Below the pieces are notes generated by a model, which was not told the DNA's origin, did no database searches, and worked only from the letters and a program-made list of their open reading frames with translations. Made by a program: the position numbers and the translations under genes. A stretch of 33,715 nt of DNA from an uncultured Prevotella sp. Lineage in GTDB: Bacteria; Bacteroidota; Bacteroidia; Bacteroidales; Bacteroidaceae. The stretch covers positions 1 to 33,715 of the forward strand of contig CAMOEW010000018.1 of assembly GCA_946612625.1 (NCBI GenBank), written 5' to 3'. Below, piece by piece: positions 7,768 to 16,362 of the stretch. The number at the start of each line of letters is the position of its first letter. The stretch's first letter is position 1.

Positions 7768-8895
7768 ATGAAGTTATTCGATGTATATCCTCTGTTCGAC
7801 ATAAATATTGTCGAAGGTAAGGGATGCAAAGTATGGGACGATAAAGGCCGGGAATTCCTTGATCTTTACGGTGGTCACGCTGTCATCAGCATCGGCCATT
7901 CACATCCTCACTATATAGAAAAGTTGACTGAACAGCTACAGAAAATTGGGTTCTACAGCAATTCTGTCATTAACAGTCTTCAAGGTGAATTGGCTGAACG
8001 TCTTGGGCATATCAGCGGCTATTCCGACTATCAGCTGTTTCTTATCAACAGTGGAGCCGAGGCGAACGAGAATGCTCTGAAGCTCGCATCGTTCACTAAC
8101 GGGCGCTCCCGCGTTCTCTCTGCTGAGAAAGCATTCCACGGCCGCACAAGCCTTGCCGTAGAAGTGACCGACAACCCCAAAATCATTGCCCCCATCAATG
8201 CTAACAATCATGTGACATATCTGCCTCTTAACGATTTAGAGGCATGGGAAAGAGAACTTTCAAAAAACGATGTATGTGCTGTAATACTTGAATGTATTCA
8301 AGGTGTGGGAGGCATTAGGATGGCCTCTGCAGAGTTTGTACAGGGGCTTTCTGCTGCTTGCAAGAAACATGGCACGGTTCTCATCTGCGACGAAATTCAA
8401 TGCGGCTATGGGCGCACCGGCAAATTCTTCGCCCATCAGTGGCTCGGCATCCGCCCCGACATCATCACCGTGGCTAAAGGCATTGCCAACGGTTTCCCCA
8501 TGGGAGCAGTACTCATTTCGCCACAATTCAAACCCATATTTGGCCAGCTCGGAACCACTTTCGGCGGCAATCATTTGGCATGTGCGGCAGCACTTGCTGT
8601 GCTCGAAGTGTTCGAGCAGGAGCATTTGGTAAAAAATGCTCATGAAACTGGTGAATACCTCATAGAAAAAGTCAAGGAGTTGAACAACAAAAAGATTACC
8701 GAAGTTCGTGGGCGCGGCTTCATGATTGGCATTGAGCTGAATGAGCCATACCGTGAGATCAGGAACCGTCTTGTGTACGAACAACACTGTTTCACGGGCT
8801 GCGCCGGAACAAACACACTGCGCCTGCTACCCCCCCTGTGTCTCACGAAAGCGGAAGCCGACGATTTTGTTGAACGTCTGAAAATTGTATTATGA
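7768..8895 (+). CDS. argD: Acylornithine aminotransferase (class III, PLP)
   Basis: Transfers the amino group from glutamate to N-acyl-glutamate semialdehyde, giving N-acylornithine. It is 375 aa, typical for ArgD. PLP-binding features are present: NSGAEANENALKLA (94-107), the substrate-contact segment KAFHGRT (121-127), the DEIQCGYGRTG motif (208-218) and the Schiff-base Lys237 in VAKGIANGFPMGA. The protein opens with YPLFDINIVEGKG, as in acetyl/succinylornithine aminotransferases. First gene of an operon with its own promoter, and its stop overlaps the proC ATG (8892-8895). The substrate is probably the N-succinyl form here, judging by the argF' type present. Confidence 0.93.
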   Translation: MKLFDVYPLFDINIVEGKGCKVWDDKGREFLDLYGGHAVISIGHSHPHYIEKLTEQLQKIGFYSNSVINSLQGELAERLGHISGYSDYQLFLINSGAEANENALKLASFTNGRSRVLSAEKAFHGRTSLAVEVTDNPKIIAPINANNHVTYLPLNDLEAWERELSKNDVCAVILECIQGVGGIRMASAEFVQGLSAACKKHGTVLICDEIQCGYGRTGKFFAHQWLGIRPDIITVAKGIANGFPMGAVLISPQFKPIFGQLGTTFGGNHLACAAALAVLEVFEQEHLVKNAHETGEYLIEKVKELNNKKITEVRGRGFMIGIELNEPYREIRNRLVYEQHCFTGCAGTNTLRLLPPLCLTKAEADDFVERLKIVL

Positions 8896-9659
8896 AGATA
8901 GCGATAATAGGAGCAGGAGCAATGGGCGGAACCACCGCCTCAGGATTGCTCAAACAACGGGAGATAAACGTTGAATTGACCATCAGCGACCCTGTAGATT
9001 CTACTCGTGAGAAATTTGCAGCCTTAGGAGCCGAAGTGACAGTCAACAACAGCGAAGCCATTCGCAATAAAGACCTTGTCATGGTAGTGGTAAAGCCGTG
9101 GCTCGTTGAGCAAGTGCTAAAGGAGATAAGCCCATCATTGGCAGAGAGCCAAACGCTCGTAGTCATTGCAGCCGGAGTGCCATCGGCGAAGATTCTCGAA
9201 TGGACGAGCCGCACTCGCACATTCCTTGCCATCCCCAACATTGCCATTGCTGAGCTGGCCTCAATGACATTTCTCGTTCCCATAGGAGCATCAGATGCTG
9301 AAACCGCTTGTGTAAAAGGTCTCTTCGACGCTCTCGGCACAACACTCATTACCGACGAGCAGCATCTTGCCGCCGGCACAACACTTGCATCCTGCGGCAT
9401 TGCTTACGCCCTACGCTACATACGCGCGGCAAGCGAAGGTGGAGTTGAACTGGGTTTCAAAGCCAACGATGCCAAACATATAGTGATGCAGACAGTTGAA
9501 GGCGCTGTAAGACTTCTCAGTGCCACAGGCATGCACTCTGAGCAGGTCATCGACATGGTGACCACTCCCGGTGGCGTAACCATTAAGGGGCTGAACGAGA
9601 TGGAACACGCAGGCTTCACCTCAGCTGTTATCCGCGGATTGAAAGCAGGACTGAAATAA
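8892..9659 (+). CDS. proC: Pyrroline-5-carboxylate reductase
   Basis: Final step of proline synthesis, NAD(P)H reduction of pyrroline-5-carboxylate. It is 255 aa, slightly under the common 265-275. The N-terminal dinucleotide motif is IIGAGAMGG (4-12). The C-terminal P5CR dimerisation domain carries the signature TTPGGVTIKGLNEME near 221-235. Start and stop overlap or abut the neighbours: ATGA with argD and a 4-base gap to greA. Proline genes are split here, with proC beside argD and proB-proA about 4 kb downstream behind a different promoter. Confidence 0.94.
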   Translation: MKIAIIGAGAMGGTTASGLLKQREINVELTISDPVDSTREKFAALGAEVTVNNSEAIRNKDLVMVVVKPWLVEQVLKEISPSLAESQTLVVIAAGVPSAKILEWTSRTRTFLAIPNIAIAELASMTFLVPIGASDAETACVKGLFDALGTTLITDEQHLAAGTTLASCGIAYALRYIRAASEGGVELGFKANDAKHIVMQTVEGAVRLLSATGMHSEQVIDMVTTPGGVTIKGLNEMEHAGFTSAVIRGLKAGLK

Positions 9660-9663
9660 ACAT

Positions 9664-10128
9664 ATGGAATACATGTCAAAGGAGGGCTACGACAAGCTCG
9701 TAGCCGAACTTCGCCACCTTGAGAAAGTGGAACTACCCCAAGTGAGAGAAGCTATCGCCGAAGCACGCGACAAGGGCGACTTAAGCGAGAATTTCGAGTA
9801 TCATGCCGCTAAGCGCGAGCAGTCGCGTCTGTTGAGCAGGATACGTTTCAAGCAGCGTGTACTCGAAAACGCCAGAGTGCTCGAAACGTCGCTACTTCAG
9901 ACCGACTGTATCCAGTTGCTCAGCCATGTGGAGATGACCAACCTCGCCACAAACGCCCACATGACTTATATCATTGTCAGTCCACACGAGGCAAATATGC
10001 GCGAGGGAAAGATTTCGGTAAAGTCACCTATTGCCCAGGCTCTCTTAAAAAAGAAAGTCGGCGACACAGTGGCAGTGAAAGTGCCTGCCGGAATCATGAA
10101 TCTTCGTATTGAGCGCATATATTTGTAG
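9664..10128 (+). CDS. greA: Transcript cleavage factor GreA
   Basis: Binds RNA polymerase and stimulates cleavage of backtracked transcripts. It is 154 aa. The N-terminal coiled coil (about 1-75) carries the tip motif GDLSENFEY, with the two acidic residues D39 and E42 expected to hold the catalytic metal. A C-terminal FKBP-like domain follows, with the ISVKSPIAQALLKKKVGD segment near 118-135. The beginning MEYMSKEGYDKL matches the family. It sits 4 bases after proC and 8 bases before the transporter start. Confidence 0.93.
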   Translation: MEYMSKEGYDKLVAELRHLEKVELPQVREAIAEARDKGDLSENFEYHAAKREQSRLLSRIRFKQRVLENARVLETSLLQTDCIQLLSHVEMTNLATNAHMTYIIVSPHEANMREGKISVKSPIAQALLKKKVGDTVAVKVPAGIMNLRIERIYL

Positions 10129-10136
10129 TATTGATT

Positions 10137-10997
10137 ATGACCATACTAATTGTTATCCCAGTGCTGACGCTGCTTATGTTCGAGCTCGGACTGACGCTTG
10201 TACCGGCAGACTTTAGGATGGTGGCCAAACGCCCACGTACCATCGTCACCGGACTGATCGGACAACTGCTATTGCTACCCGTAATCGCCTATATACTCGG
10301 GACTGTGTTTCAGCTTGATGTAATATTTTTCCTTGGTCTTATTCTCATAGCGTGCAGCCCGGGCGGCAGTTCGTCGAATGTCTTTTCTATGCTCGTCAAA
10401 GGCGATGTAGCGCTAAGCGTGTCACTCACAGCTTGCAGCAGTCTCATCACCCTGATAACCATTCCCATAGTTATGACCGCAGCCGCAGCCCTTCTTCCAG
10501 GGGCTTACAGCGGAAGCATCGAGATGCCCATAGGCAAGCTGATTGTCCAGAACATTGTGCTCACCTTGTTCCCTGTATCCATCGGAATGCTGATACGCCG
10601 GAAGTGGGAAACGGCTGCAAAAACACTCAGCCGCATATTGGAAAAAGCCGCCCTACCTTTACTGGTGCTCCTTGTGGCTGTATTCTACTCACAGAACAGC
10701 GCTGCTATTATCGACCATCTGCCTCGTCTGGGAGTAGTCGTGACGCTGCTCATACTTCTTGCCATCGGCGGAGGCATGTTACTCTCACACCTGTCACACC
10801 TAAACCGCAAAGAGCATCGCACCATCGTCATCGAAATAGGAATGCAGAATGCCGCCCAGGCTATAGCCATGGCCTCCAGTCCATTTGTCTTCAACAACGA
10901 GACAATGGCCATCCCCGCCATCATCTACTCGCTAATGATGAATGTAGTTCTTATCACTTACGTCCTTATTGTAAAGAATAGTTCTACGGATACCTAA
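10137..10997 (+). CDS. BASS-family (bile acid:sodium symporter-like) transporter
   Basis: Inner-membrane transporter of 286 aa that appears to be about ten hydrophobic helices. The family signature around ACSPGGSSSNVFSMLVKGD (about 74-92) and the second-half motif IEIGMQNAAQAIAMA (about 235-249) are the regions that bind sodium in BASS proteins. Substrate cannot be read; relatives carry bile acids, pyruvate or other organic anions. An in-frame TTG at 10131 is a possible start, but I prefer the ATG at 10137. It ends the argD-proC-greA operon, and the following regulator has its own -7 box. Confidence 0.85.
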   Translation: MTILIVIPVLTLLMFELGLTLVPADFRMVAKRPRTIVTGLIGQLLLLPVIAYILGTVFQLDVIFFLGLILIACSPGGSSSNVFSMLVKGDVALSVSLTACSSLITLITIPIVMTAAAALLPGAYSGSIEMPIGKLIVQNIVLTLFPVSIGMLIRRKWETAAKTLSRILEKAALPLLVLLVAVFYSQNSAAIIDHLPRLGVVVTLLILLAIGGGMLLSHLSHLNRKEHRTIVIEIGMQNAAQAIAMASSPFVFNNETMAIPAIIYSLMMNVVLITYVLIVKNSSTDT

Positions 10998-11036
10998 AAA
11001 ATTGTATTTAACACCTAACATTTTGATAATTATTTG

Positions 11037-11044
11037 TACTTTTG
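11037..11044 (+). promoter_or_regulatory. Candidate promoter (-7 box) for the cupin/acyl-CoA synthetase/proBA/argF' run
   Basis: TACTTTTG matches TAnnTTTG and is followed 21 bases later by the ATG at 11066. A TTTG lies at 11022-11025, but its 11-base spacing is too short, so the -33 element is unclear. The 68-base gap after the transporter gene supports a separate start of transcription. Confidence 0.6.
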
Positions 11045-11065
11045 CAATCAAAAAATCAAACACAA

Positions 11066-11623
11066 ATGGAAGAAGCAATAAAACAGATTGGCGAACGCTT
11101 GAAAGGGCTGCGCGAGGTGCTCGACATACCTGCGGAAGAGGTGGCAGAGACCTGTGGAATTAATCTCGATACCTACGAAGCGATAGAGCGCGGCGAGGTT
11201 GACATCACCATCTCCAACATCATGAAGATAGCAAAGAAATATGGAGTGTCAGCCGATGCACTGATGTTTGCCGAGGAGCCCCACATGCGTTCCTATTTCG
11301 TCACCCGTAAAGGTCAGGGGCTTAGTGTTGAGCGCACAAAAGCCTACAAATACCAGAGTCTTGCAAGCGGATTCACCAACCGCAAGGCCGAGGTGTTCAT
11401 CGTAACAGTGGAGCCAAAACCCAAAGTTCACAAGATATACAAGAACACCCACCCCGGACAGGAATTCAACATGGTGCTCGAAGGAAGCATGGAGTTATAT
11501 ATCAACGGAAAAACCATCACTCTTGACGAGGGCGACTCCATTTACTTCGACTCCAGCAAGCCCCACGGAATGCTTGCCAAAGGCGACCGTCCCGTTAAAT
11601 TCTTAGCATTTACCGTAGAATAA
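11066..11623 (+). CDS. XRE-type HTH regulator with C-terminal cupin
   Basis: 185-aa transcription factor. An N-terminal XRE/Cro helix-turn-helix (about 8-62, with GINLDTYEAIERGEVDIT) is joined to a cupin_2 domain (about 115-183) with metal- and ligand-pocket motifs HPGQEFNMVLEG and DEGDSIYFDSSKPHG. Such HTH-cupin proteins usually sense a small ligand and control adjacent metabolic genes. Here the next gene, 3 bases away, is an acyl-CoA synthetase, so control of that gene is likely. A TTG at 11042 is inside the promoter's -7 box and cannot be the start, hence the ATG at 11066. Confidence 0.85.
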   Translation: MEEAIKQIGERLKGLREVLDIPAEEVAETCGINLDTYEAIERGEVDITISNIMKIAKKYGVSADALMFAEEPHMRSYFVTRKGQGLSVERTKAYKYQSLASGFTNRKAEVFIVTVEPKPKVHKIYKNTHPGQEFNMVLEGSMELYINGKTITLDEGDSIYFDSSKPHGMLAKGDRPVKFLAFTVE

Positions 11624-11626
11624 ACT

Positions 11627-13309
11627 ATGATTGAAAGATTTTTAAAACAAACACACTTCGAGTCTGTTGACGACTACAACAGGAATCTGGAATTTATCAT
11701 TCCTGAGCATTTTAATTTTGCCTACGACGTAATGGATGCCTGGGCTGAGGAAGACCCCGACAGGCTTGCCCTGTTGTGGACAAACGACGAAGGAGCAGAG
11801 ATACGTACAACATACGCCCAACTGAAAGAGCAGAGCGACCGCGCCGCATCCTACCTCCAGAGCATCGGCATAGGAAAAGGCGACCCAGTGATGCTCATTT
11901 TGAAGCGACGCTACGAGTGGTGGCTGTCGATGCTAGCGCTGTGTAAGTTGGGGGCTGTGGTGATTCCCGCCACCCACATGCTTACGAAACACGACATAGT
12001 ATATCGTTGCACGCGTGCCTCTGTCAAGGCTATCGTGTGTGTTGACGACGAATATGTTTGCCGGCAGGTACAGGATGCACTACCAGAAAGTCCTACGGTG
12101 AAAGTGCTCATAGCCGTGAACGAGGCAGCACAAGGCAAGAGCAGTCCAGTGCCTGACGGTTTCCACGACTGGGAGAACGAATGGCTAAAAGCACCAGCTT
12201 TCGTACGCCCGTCCCATGTCAACGACAATAATGATACCATGCTGATGTATTTCACCAGCGGAACCAGCGGCGAGCCGAAAATGGTAGCTCACGACTATCT
12301 GTATGCTATGGGGCATCTTACCACAGGTTGCTTTTGGCACAACCTTCACAAGGGTTCGCTCCATCTCACTGTTGCCGACACAGGCTGGGGTAAGGCCGTC
12401 TGGGGAAAATTCTACGGCCAGTGGTTTGCAGGAGCTACTGTATTCGTATTCGATCATGAGAAATTCAATGCCGACACTATGCTCCGTCAGATGTCGAAAT
12501 ACCACGTAACATCGTTCTGCGCCCCGCCCACAATCTACCGTTTCATGATTCGCGAAGATTTTTCGAAATACGACCTGTCAAGCCTTGAATATTGCTGCAC
12601 TGCAGGCGAGGCGTTGAACCCTGCCGTATTCGACAAGTTCAAGGAACTGACAGGCATAACCATTTACGAAGGCTTCGGACAGACCGAGACCACGATGACG
12701 CTTGGCACTATGCCGTGGATGACCGCAAAACCCGGCTCAATGGGAATGCCCAATGCGCAATACAATATCGGACTGGTACGTGCCGATGGCACACCGTGCG
12801 AGGATGGCGAAAAAGGTGAAATCGTGGTGTATGCCACCCCAGACAAAAAACCAGTAGGACTTTTCAAGGGATACTACCGCGACGACGAGCTGACAGCAAA
12901 AGCATGGCACGACGGTGTTTACCACACTGGCGATATGGCCTGGCGTGACGAAGATGGCTACTACTGGTTTGAAGGCCGCATTGACGATGTAATCAAGTCG
13001 TCAGGATACCGCATCGGTCCTTTCGAAGTCGAGTCGGCACTGATGACTCACCCAGCCGTTGTAGAATGTGCTATCACCGGTGTACCCGACGACATACGCG
13101 GAATGGTGGTCAAGGCTACTGTTGTGCTTGGCAAGGAATGGAAGCAAAAGGCTAGCGACGCTCTCATCAAGGAACTTCAGCAGCATGTAAAGCGCGAGAC
13201 TGCTCCCTACAAGTATCCCCGTATTATCGAGTTCGTTGACGAGTTGCCGAAGACCATAAGCGGCAAAATACGCCGGGTGGAAATACGTCAGAAAGACAAT
13301 CAGTCGTAA
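11627..13309 (+). CDS. AMP-forming acyl-CoA synthetase
   Basis: Activates a carboxylic acid to acyl-CoA through an acyl-adenylate. It is 560 aa with all ANL-superfamily motifs: P-loop YFTSGTSGEPKM (208-219), YEGFGQTETT near 345-354, the hinge region YHTGDMAWRDEDGYYWFEGR, DDVIKSSGYRIGPFEVE, and the C-terminal catalytic Lys in ISGKIRR (K547). It resembles medium-chain or acetyl/propionyl-type ligases; the exact acid is not predictable. It is coupled to the HTH-cupin gene upstream and lies 13 bases before proB. The pairing with a cupin regulator looks functional, while the link to proline genes may be transcriptional only. Confidence 0.88.
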   Translation: MIERFLKQTHFESVDDYNRNLEFIIPEHFNFAYDVMDAWAEEDPDRLALLWTNDEGAEIRTTYAQLKEQSDRAASYLQSIGIGKGDPVMLILKRRYEWWLSMLALCKLGAVVIPATHMLTKHDIVYRCTRASVKAIVCVDDEYVCRQVQDALPESPTVKVLIAVNEAAQGKSSPVPDGFHDWENEWLKAPAFVRPSHVNDNNDTMLMYFTSGTSGEPKMVAHDYLYAMGHLTTGCFWHNLHKGSLHLTVADTGWGKAVWGKFYGQWFAGATVFVFDHEKFNADTMLRQMSKYHVTSFCAPPTIYRFMIREDFSKYDLSSLEYCCTAGEALNPAVFDKFKELTGITIYEGFGQTETTMTLGTMPWMTAKPGSMGMPNAQYNIGLVRADGTPCEDGEKGEIVVYATPDKKPVGLFKGYYRDDELTAKAWHDGVYHTGDMAWRDEDGYYWFEGRIDDVIKSSGYRIGPFEVESALMTHPAVVECAITGVPDDIRGMVVKATVVLGKEWKQKASDALIKELQQHVKRETAPYKYPRIIEFVDELPKTISGKIRRVEIRQKDNQS

Positions 13310-13322
13310 CTATCATGAGATT

Positions 13323-14096
13323 ATGAAACACAGGATAGTGGTAAAAATCGGTTCCAACGTACTTACGCGCAACGACGGCAAGCTCAACATCAGTCGCATG
13401 TCGGCACTTGTTGACCAGATAGCATGGCTTCGTCTCAACGGCTATGAAGTGATTCTTGTCAGCTCCGGAGCAATGGCTTCTGGTCGTGGCGAGCTGCACG
13501 TTGACCACGATCTCGACTCTGTAGAACAGCGGCAGCTGTTCTCTGCCATAGGTCAGGTGAAGCTCGTAGGTTTATACTACGACCTTTTCCGCGAGTACGG
13601 TATGCACGTGGGACAAGTACTTACGATGAAAGAGAACTTTCAACCAGGTGAGCAATACGACAATCAGCGAGCGTGCATGACCGTAATGCTTGAAAACGAC
13701 GTACTTCCCATCGTCAACGAGAACGACACGGTAAGTGTCACCGAGCTGATGTTCACCGACAACGACGAGCTTAGCGGTCTGATTGCCAAAATGATGGAGG
13801 CAGAGACACTGGTATTGCTGTCGAACATCGACGGCATCTTCAACGGACATCCCGATGACCCGCACTCGGAAATAATCAGAAACGTAGCTCCCGGCACCGA
13901 CCTCAGCAAGTATATCAAAGAAGAGAAAAGCGCATTCGGTCGCGGCGGTATGCACTCCAAATATCAGACAGCCGCCACTACCGCCGCCAACGGCATCCGG
14001 GTAATCGTAGCCAACGGCAGCCGCGACAATATACTGACCGACCTGGTGACAAAACCCAATCTCACGCCTCACACAGAATTTTTTCCGAAAAAGTGA
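13323..14096 (+). CDS. proB: Glutamate 5-kinase, kinase domain only
   Basis: Phosphorylates glutamate for proline synthesis. It is 257 aa, an amino-acid-kinase domain from VVKIGSNVLT (5-14) through SSGAMASGR (about 47-55), IVNENDTVS (about 139-147), the nucleotide loop LLSNIDGIF and GRGGMHSK near 218-225. Enzymes such as E. coli ProB (367 aa) carry a C-terminal PUA domain; this one stops right after the kinase fold, and proA begins 21 bases later, so the loss is clean rather than a frameshift. In ProB the PUA domain affects oligomer form and proline feedback, so regulation may differ. Confidence 0.92.
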   Translation: MKHRIVVKIGSNVLTRNDGKLNISRMSALVDQIAWLRLNGYEVILVSSGAMASGRGELHVDHDLDSVEQRQLFSAIGQVKLVGLYYDLFREYGMHVGQVLTMKENFQPGEQYDNQRACMTVMLENDVLPIVNENDTVSVTELMFTDNDELSGLIAKMMEAETLVLLSNIDGIFNGHPDDPHSEIIRNVAPGTDLSKYIKEEKSAFGRGGMHSKYQTAATTAANGIRVIVANGSRDNILTDLVTKPNLTPHTEFFPKK

Positions 14097-14117
14097 CACA
14101 TACAATACACAGCCATT

Positions 14118-15359
14118 ATGGAACTGAAAGAGACTTTTGAAAACGTCAAGGCCGCAAGCCGGAAACTTGCCCTCATGACAAACGACGAACGCAACGCCAT
14201 ACTCTGTGCCGTTGCCGACGCCATTGACAGCCAACACGAGCGGATACTCGCCGCCAATGCTGCAGACCTGGCGAAGATGGACACTGCGAGCCCTCTCTAC
14301 GACCGTCTGCGACTCTCCGACTCGCGCCTTAACGACATCGCCAACGACACGCGCAACGTGGCATCACTGCCTTCGCCGTTAGGACGCACGCTCAGAGAAA
14401 AGACACTCGCCAACGGTTTGCATCTTCGACGCGTCAGCGTTCCTTTCGGCGTAATCGGCATTATCTACGAGGCACGCCCCAACGTAACATACGATGTATT
14501 TTCATTGTGTTTCAAAACAGGTAATGCCTGCATACTGAAGGGAGGCAAGGATGCCGACTGTTCAAACCGCGAGAGTGTGGAAATAATCCATGAGGTGCTC
14601 GTACAGCATGGCATCGACACCAGCGCCGTGTCGCTGCTTCCTGCCACACATGAAGCAACAGGCGAGCTGCTCAGTGCCGTGGGCTACATCGATCTTGTTA
14701 TTCCCCGTGGCTCTAAGCGTCTCATTGACTTTGTGCGCGACACGGCAAAAGTACCCGTGATTGAGACTGGTGCCGGAGTGGTGAACACCTATTTTGATGA
14801 AGCCGGCAACGTGGAAATGGCAAAGGCGATTGTGCTGAATGCCAAGACACGTCGCGTTAGCGTCTGCAACGCCCTCGACTGTCTCATCATCCACAGTTCA
14901 CGCCTCAAGTCGTTGCAATCCATCTGCGACCCTCTGGCCGCTAAGAATGTGATTATTTATGCCGACGAACGTGCATACACAGCACTGAAACAGAGCTATC
15001 CATATCTAGAGCACGCCACTTCCGACGACTTTGGCCGCGAATGGATGGACTATAAGATGGCCGTTCGCACCGTTGACAGCCTCGACGCGGCACTTGAACA
15101 TATCGCTCACTACGGCAGCGGCCACAGCGAGTGCATCATCACCGACGATGTGGCTACAGCACGCAAGTTCCAGCAGATGGTAGATGCAGCATGCGTCTAT
15201 TGGAATGCGCCTACAAGCTTCACCGACGGAGCACAGTTCGGACTGGGAGCCGAAATTGGAATCTCCACACAGAAGCTTGGTGCTCGCGGTCCGATGGCTC
15301 TTGAAGAAATATGCACATACAAATGGCTTATCGATGGCGAAGGGCAAGTCAGGAATTAA
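14118..15359 (+). CDS. proA: Gamma-glutamyl phosphate reductase
   Basis: NADPH-dependent reduction of glutamyl-5-phosphate to glutamate semialdehyde, second step of proline synthesis. It is 413 aa, full length. The cofactor region [14 protein letters not shown] lies at 111-124, and the catalytic cysteine C250 is in [11 protein letters not shown], matching the family's SVCNALET motif. The conserved [16 protein letters not shown] segment near the C-terminus is intact. It sits 21 bases downstream of proB, the expected partner that channels the labile phosphate. Confidence 0.95.
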   Translation: MELKETFENVKAASRKLALMTNDERNAILCAVADAIDSQHERILAANAADLAKMDTASPLYDRLRLSDSRLNDIANDTRNVASLPSPLGRTLREKTLANGLHLRRVSVPFGVIGIIYEARPNVTYDVFSLCFKTGNACILKGGKDADCSNRESVEIIHEVLVQHGIDTSAVSLLPATHEATGELLSAVGYIDLVIPRGSKRLIDFVRDTAKVPVIETGAGVVNTYFDEAGNVEMAKAIVLNAKTRRVSVCNALDCLIIHSSRLKSLQSICDPLAAKNVIIYADERAYTALKQSYPYLEHATSDDFGREWMDYKMAVRTVDSLDAALEHIAHYGSGHSECIITDDVATARKFQQMVDAACVYWNAPTSFTDGAQFGLGAEIGISTQKLGARGPMALEEICTYKWLIDGEGQVRN

Positions 15360-15401
15360 GAATTAAGAGATAGAAGGTAAGAACTAAAAGGTAAGAATTA
15401 A
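15354..15401 (+). repeat. Short tandem repeats between proA and argF'
   Basis: AATTAAG occurs twice in tandem (15354-15367), then a 14-base unit occurs twice: AAGGTAAGAACTAA (15374-15387) and AAGGTAAGAATTAA (15388-15401), one mismatch. The array overlaps the proA stop and ends 4 bases before the argF' ATG. It looks like slippage-prone spacer rather than a mobile repeat. Confidence 0.7.
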
Positions 15402-15405
15402 AACA

Positions 15406-16362
15406 ATGAATAGCTTTATAAACGTAGAAGACATCGGCAATCTGCAGCAGGCACTGGCCGAAGCACAAGAGATAAAGAACGACCGTTTCAAATATAAGCA
15501 TCTTGGCAAGGACAAGACCTTGTTGATGATATTCTTCAACAATTCTCTCCGCACTCGCCTGAGCACTCAGAAGGCGGCGATGAACTTGGGCATGAACGTT
15601 ATCGTGCTAGACATCAATGCCGGCGCGTGGAAGTTAGAGACTGAACGTGGGGTAATCATGGACGGCGATAAGAGCGAACACCTTCTTGAAGCCATTCCTG
15701 TAATGGGCTGCTACTGCGACATGATCGGAGTGCGCTCGTTTGCAGGACTTACCGACCGCGATTACGACTATGCCGAGACCGTGCTACAGCAGTTCATCAA
15801 ATACAGTGGACGCCCCGTTTTTGCCATGGAGACTGCGACGGTGCATCCACTGCAGGCATTTGCCGACCTCATAACTATTGAGGAGCACAAGACCATAGCA
15901 CGTCCGAAAGTTGTACTCACGTGGGCACCCCATTGCCGCGCACTGCCCCAAGCCGTTCCGAACTCATTTGCACAGTGGATGAACGCTGCCGATGTGAATC
16001 TCGTAATTGCCAATCCTGAGGGCTATGATCTCGACCCAGCGTTTGTCGGCAATGCCAAGGTAACTCACAATCAGCGCGAGGCATTTGATGGCGCTGACTT
16101 CATCTACGCCAAAAATTGGAGTAACCCGGGCGTAGTCAATCCCGCAAACTATGGCAAGATTACGTGCCAAGACATGTCTTGGACTGTTGACGCAGAACAT
16201 ATGAGCTGGACACGCAATGCCAAGTTTATGCACTGCCTGCCTGTGCGTCGAGGTCTAATCGTCACCGACGATGTCATCGAAAGTCCCAACTCGTTGGTTA
16301 TCCCTGAGGCTGCCAATCGCGAAATCAGCTGTTCAGTGGTTATCAAACGTATGCTTGAATAG
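15406..16362 (+). CDS. argF': N-succinylornithine carbamoyltransferase ArgF'
   Basis: Transfers carbamoyl from carbamoyl phosphate to an N-acylated ornithine, probably N-succinylornithine. It is 318 aa and matches the Bacteroides fragilis ArgF' family end to end from memory. The carbamoyl-phosphate motif is SLRTR (47-51) instead of STRTR, and HCLPVRR is present near residue 276-282. The residue after MDGDK, position 90, sets acyl specificity: Glu in acetylornithine enzymes, Pro in the B. fragilis enzyme. Here it is Ser, which is compatible with the succinyl substrate. Its 3' end overlaps the opposing NigD-like gene by 30 bases. Confidence 0.9.
   Translation: MNSFINVEDIGNLQQALAEAQEIKNDRFKYKHLGKDKTLLMIFFNNSLRTRLSTQKAAMNLGMNVIVLDINAGAWKLETERGVIMDGDKSEHLLEAIPVMGCYCDMIGVRSFAGLTDRDYDYAETVLQQFIKYSGRPVFAMETATVHPLQAFADLITIEEHKTIARPKVVLTWAPHCRALPQAVPNSFAQWMNAADVNLVIANPEGYDLDPAFVGNAKVTHNQREAFDGADFIYAKNWSNPGVVNPANYGKITCQDMSWTVDAEHMSWTRNAKFMHCLPVRRGLIVTDDVIESPNSLVIPEAANREISCSVVIKRMLE

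Noticed and set aside
10352..10981. 209-codon plus-strand frame inside the BASS transporter
   Set aside because: It is a shifted frame fully inside a clear membrane protein; its composition (many His, Arg, Ser, Cys) is typical of a shadow frame.
13572..14237. 221-codon minus-strand frame across proB and proA
   Set aside because: It is antisense to two well-conserved genes and its Val/Gly/Cys-rich product shows no motif.
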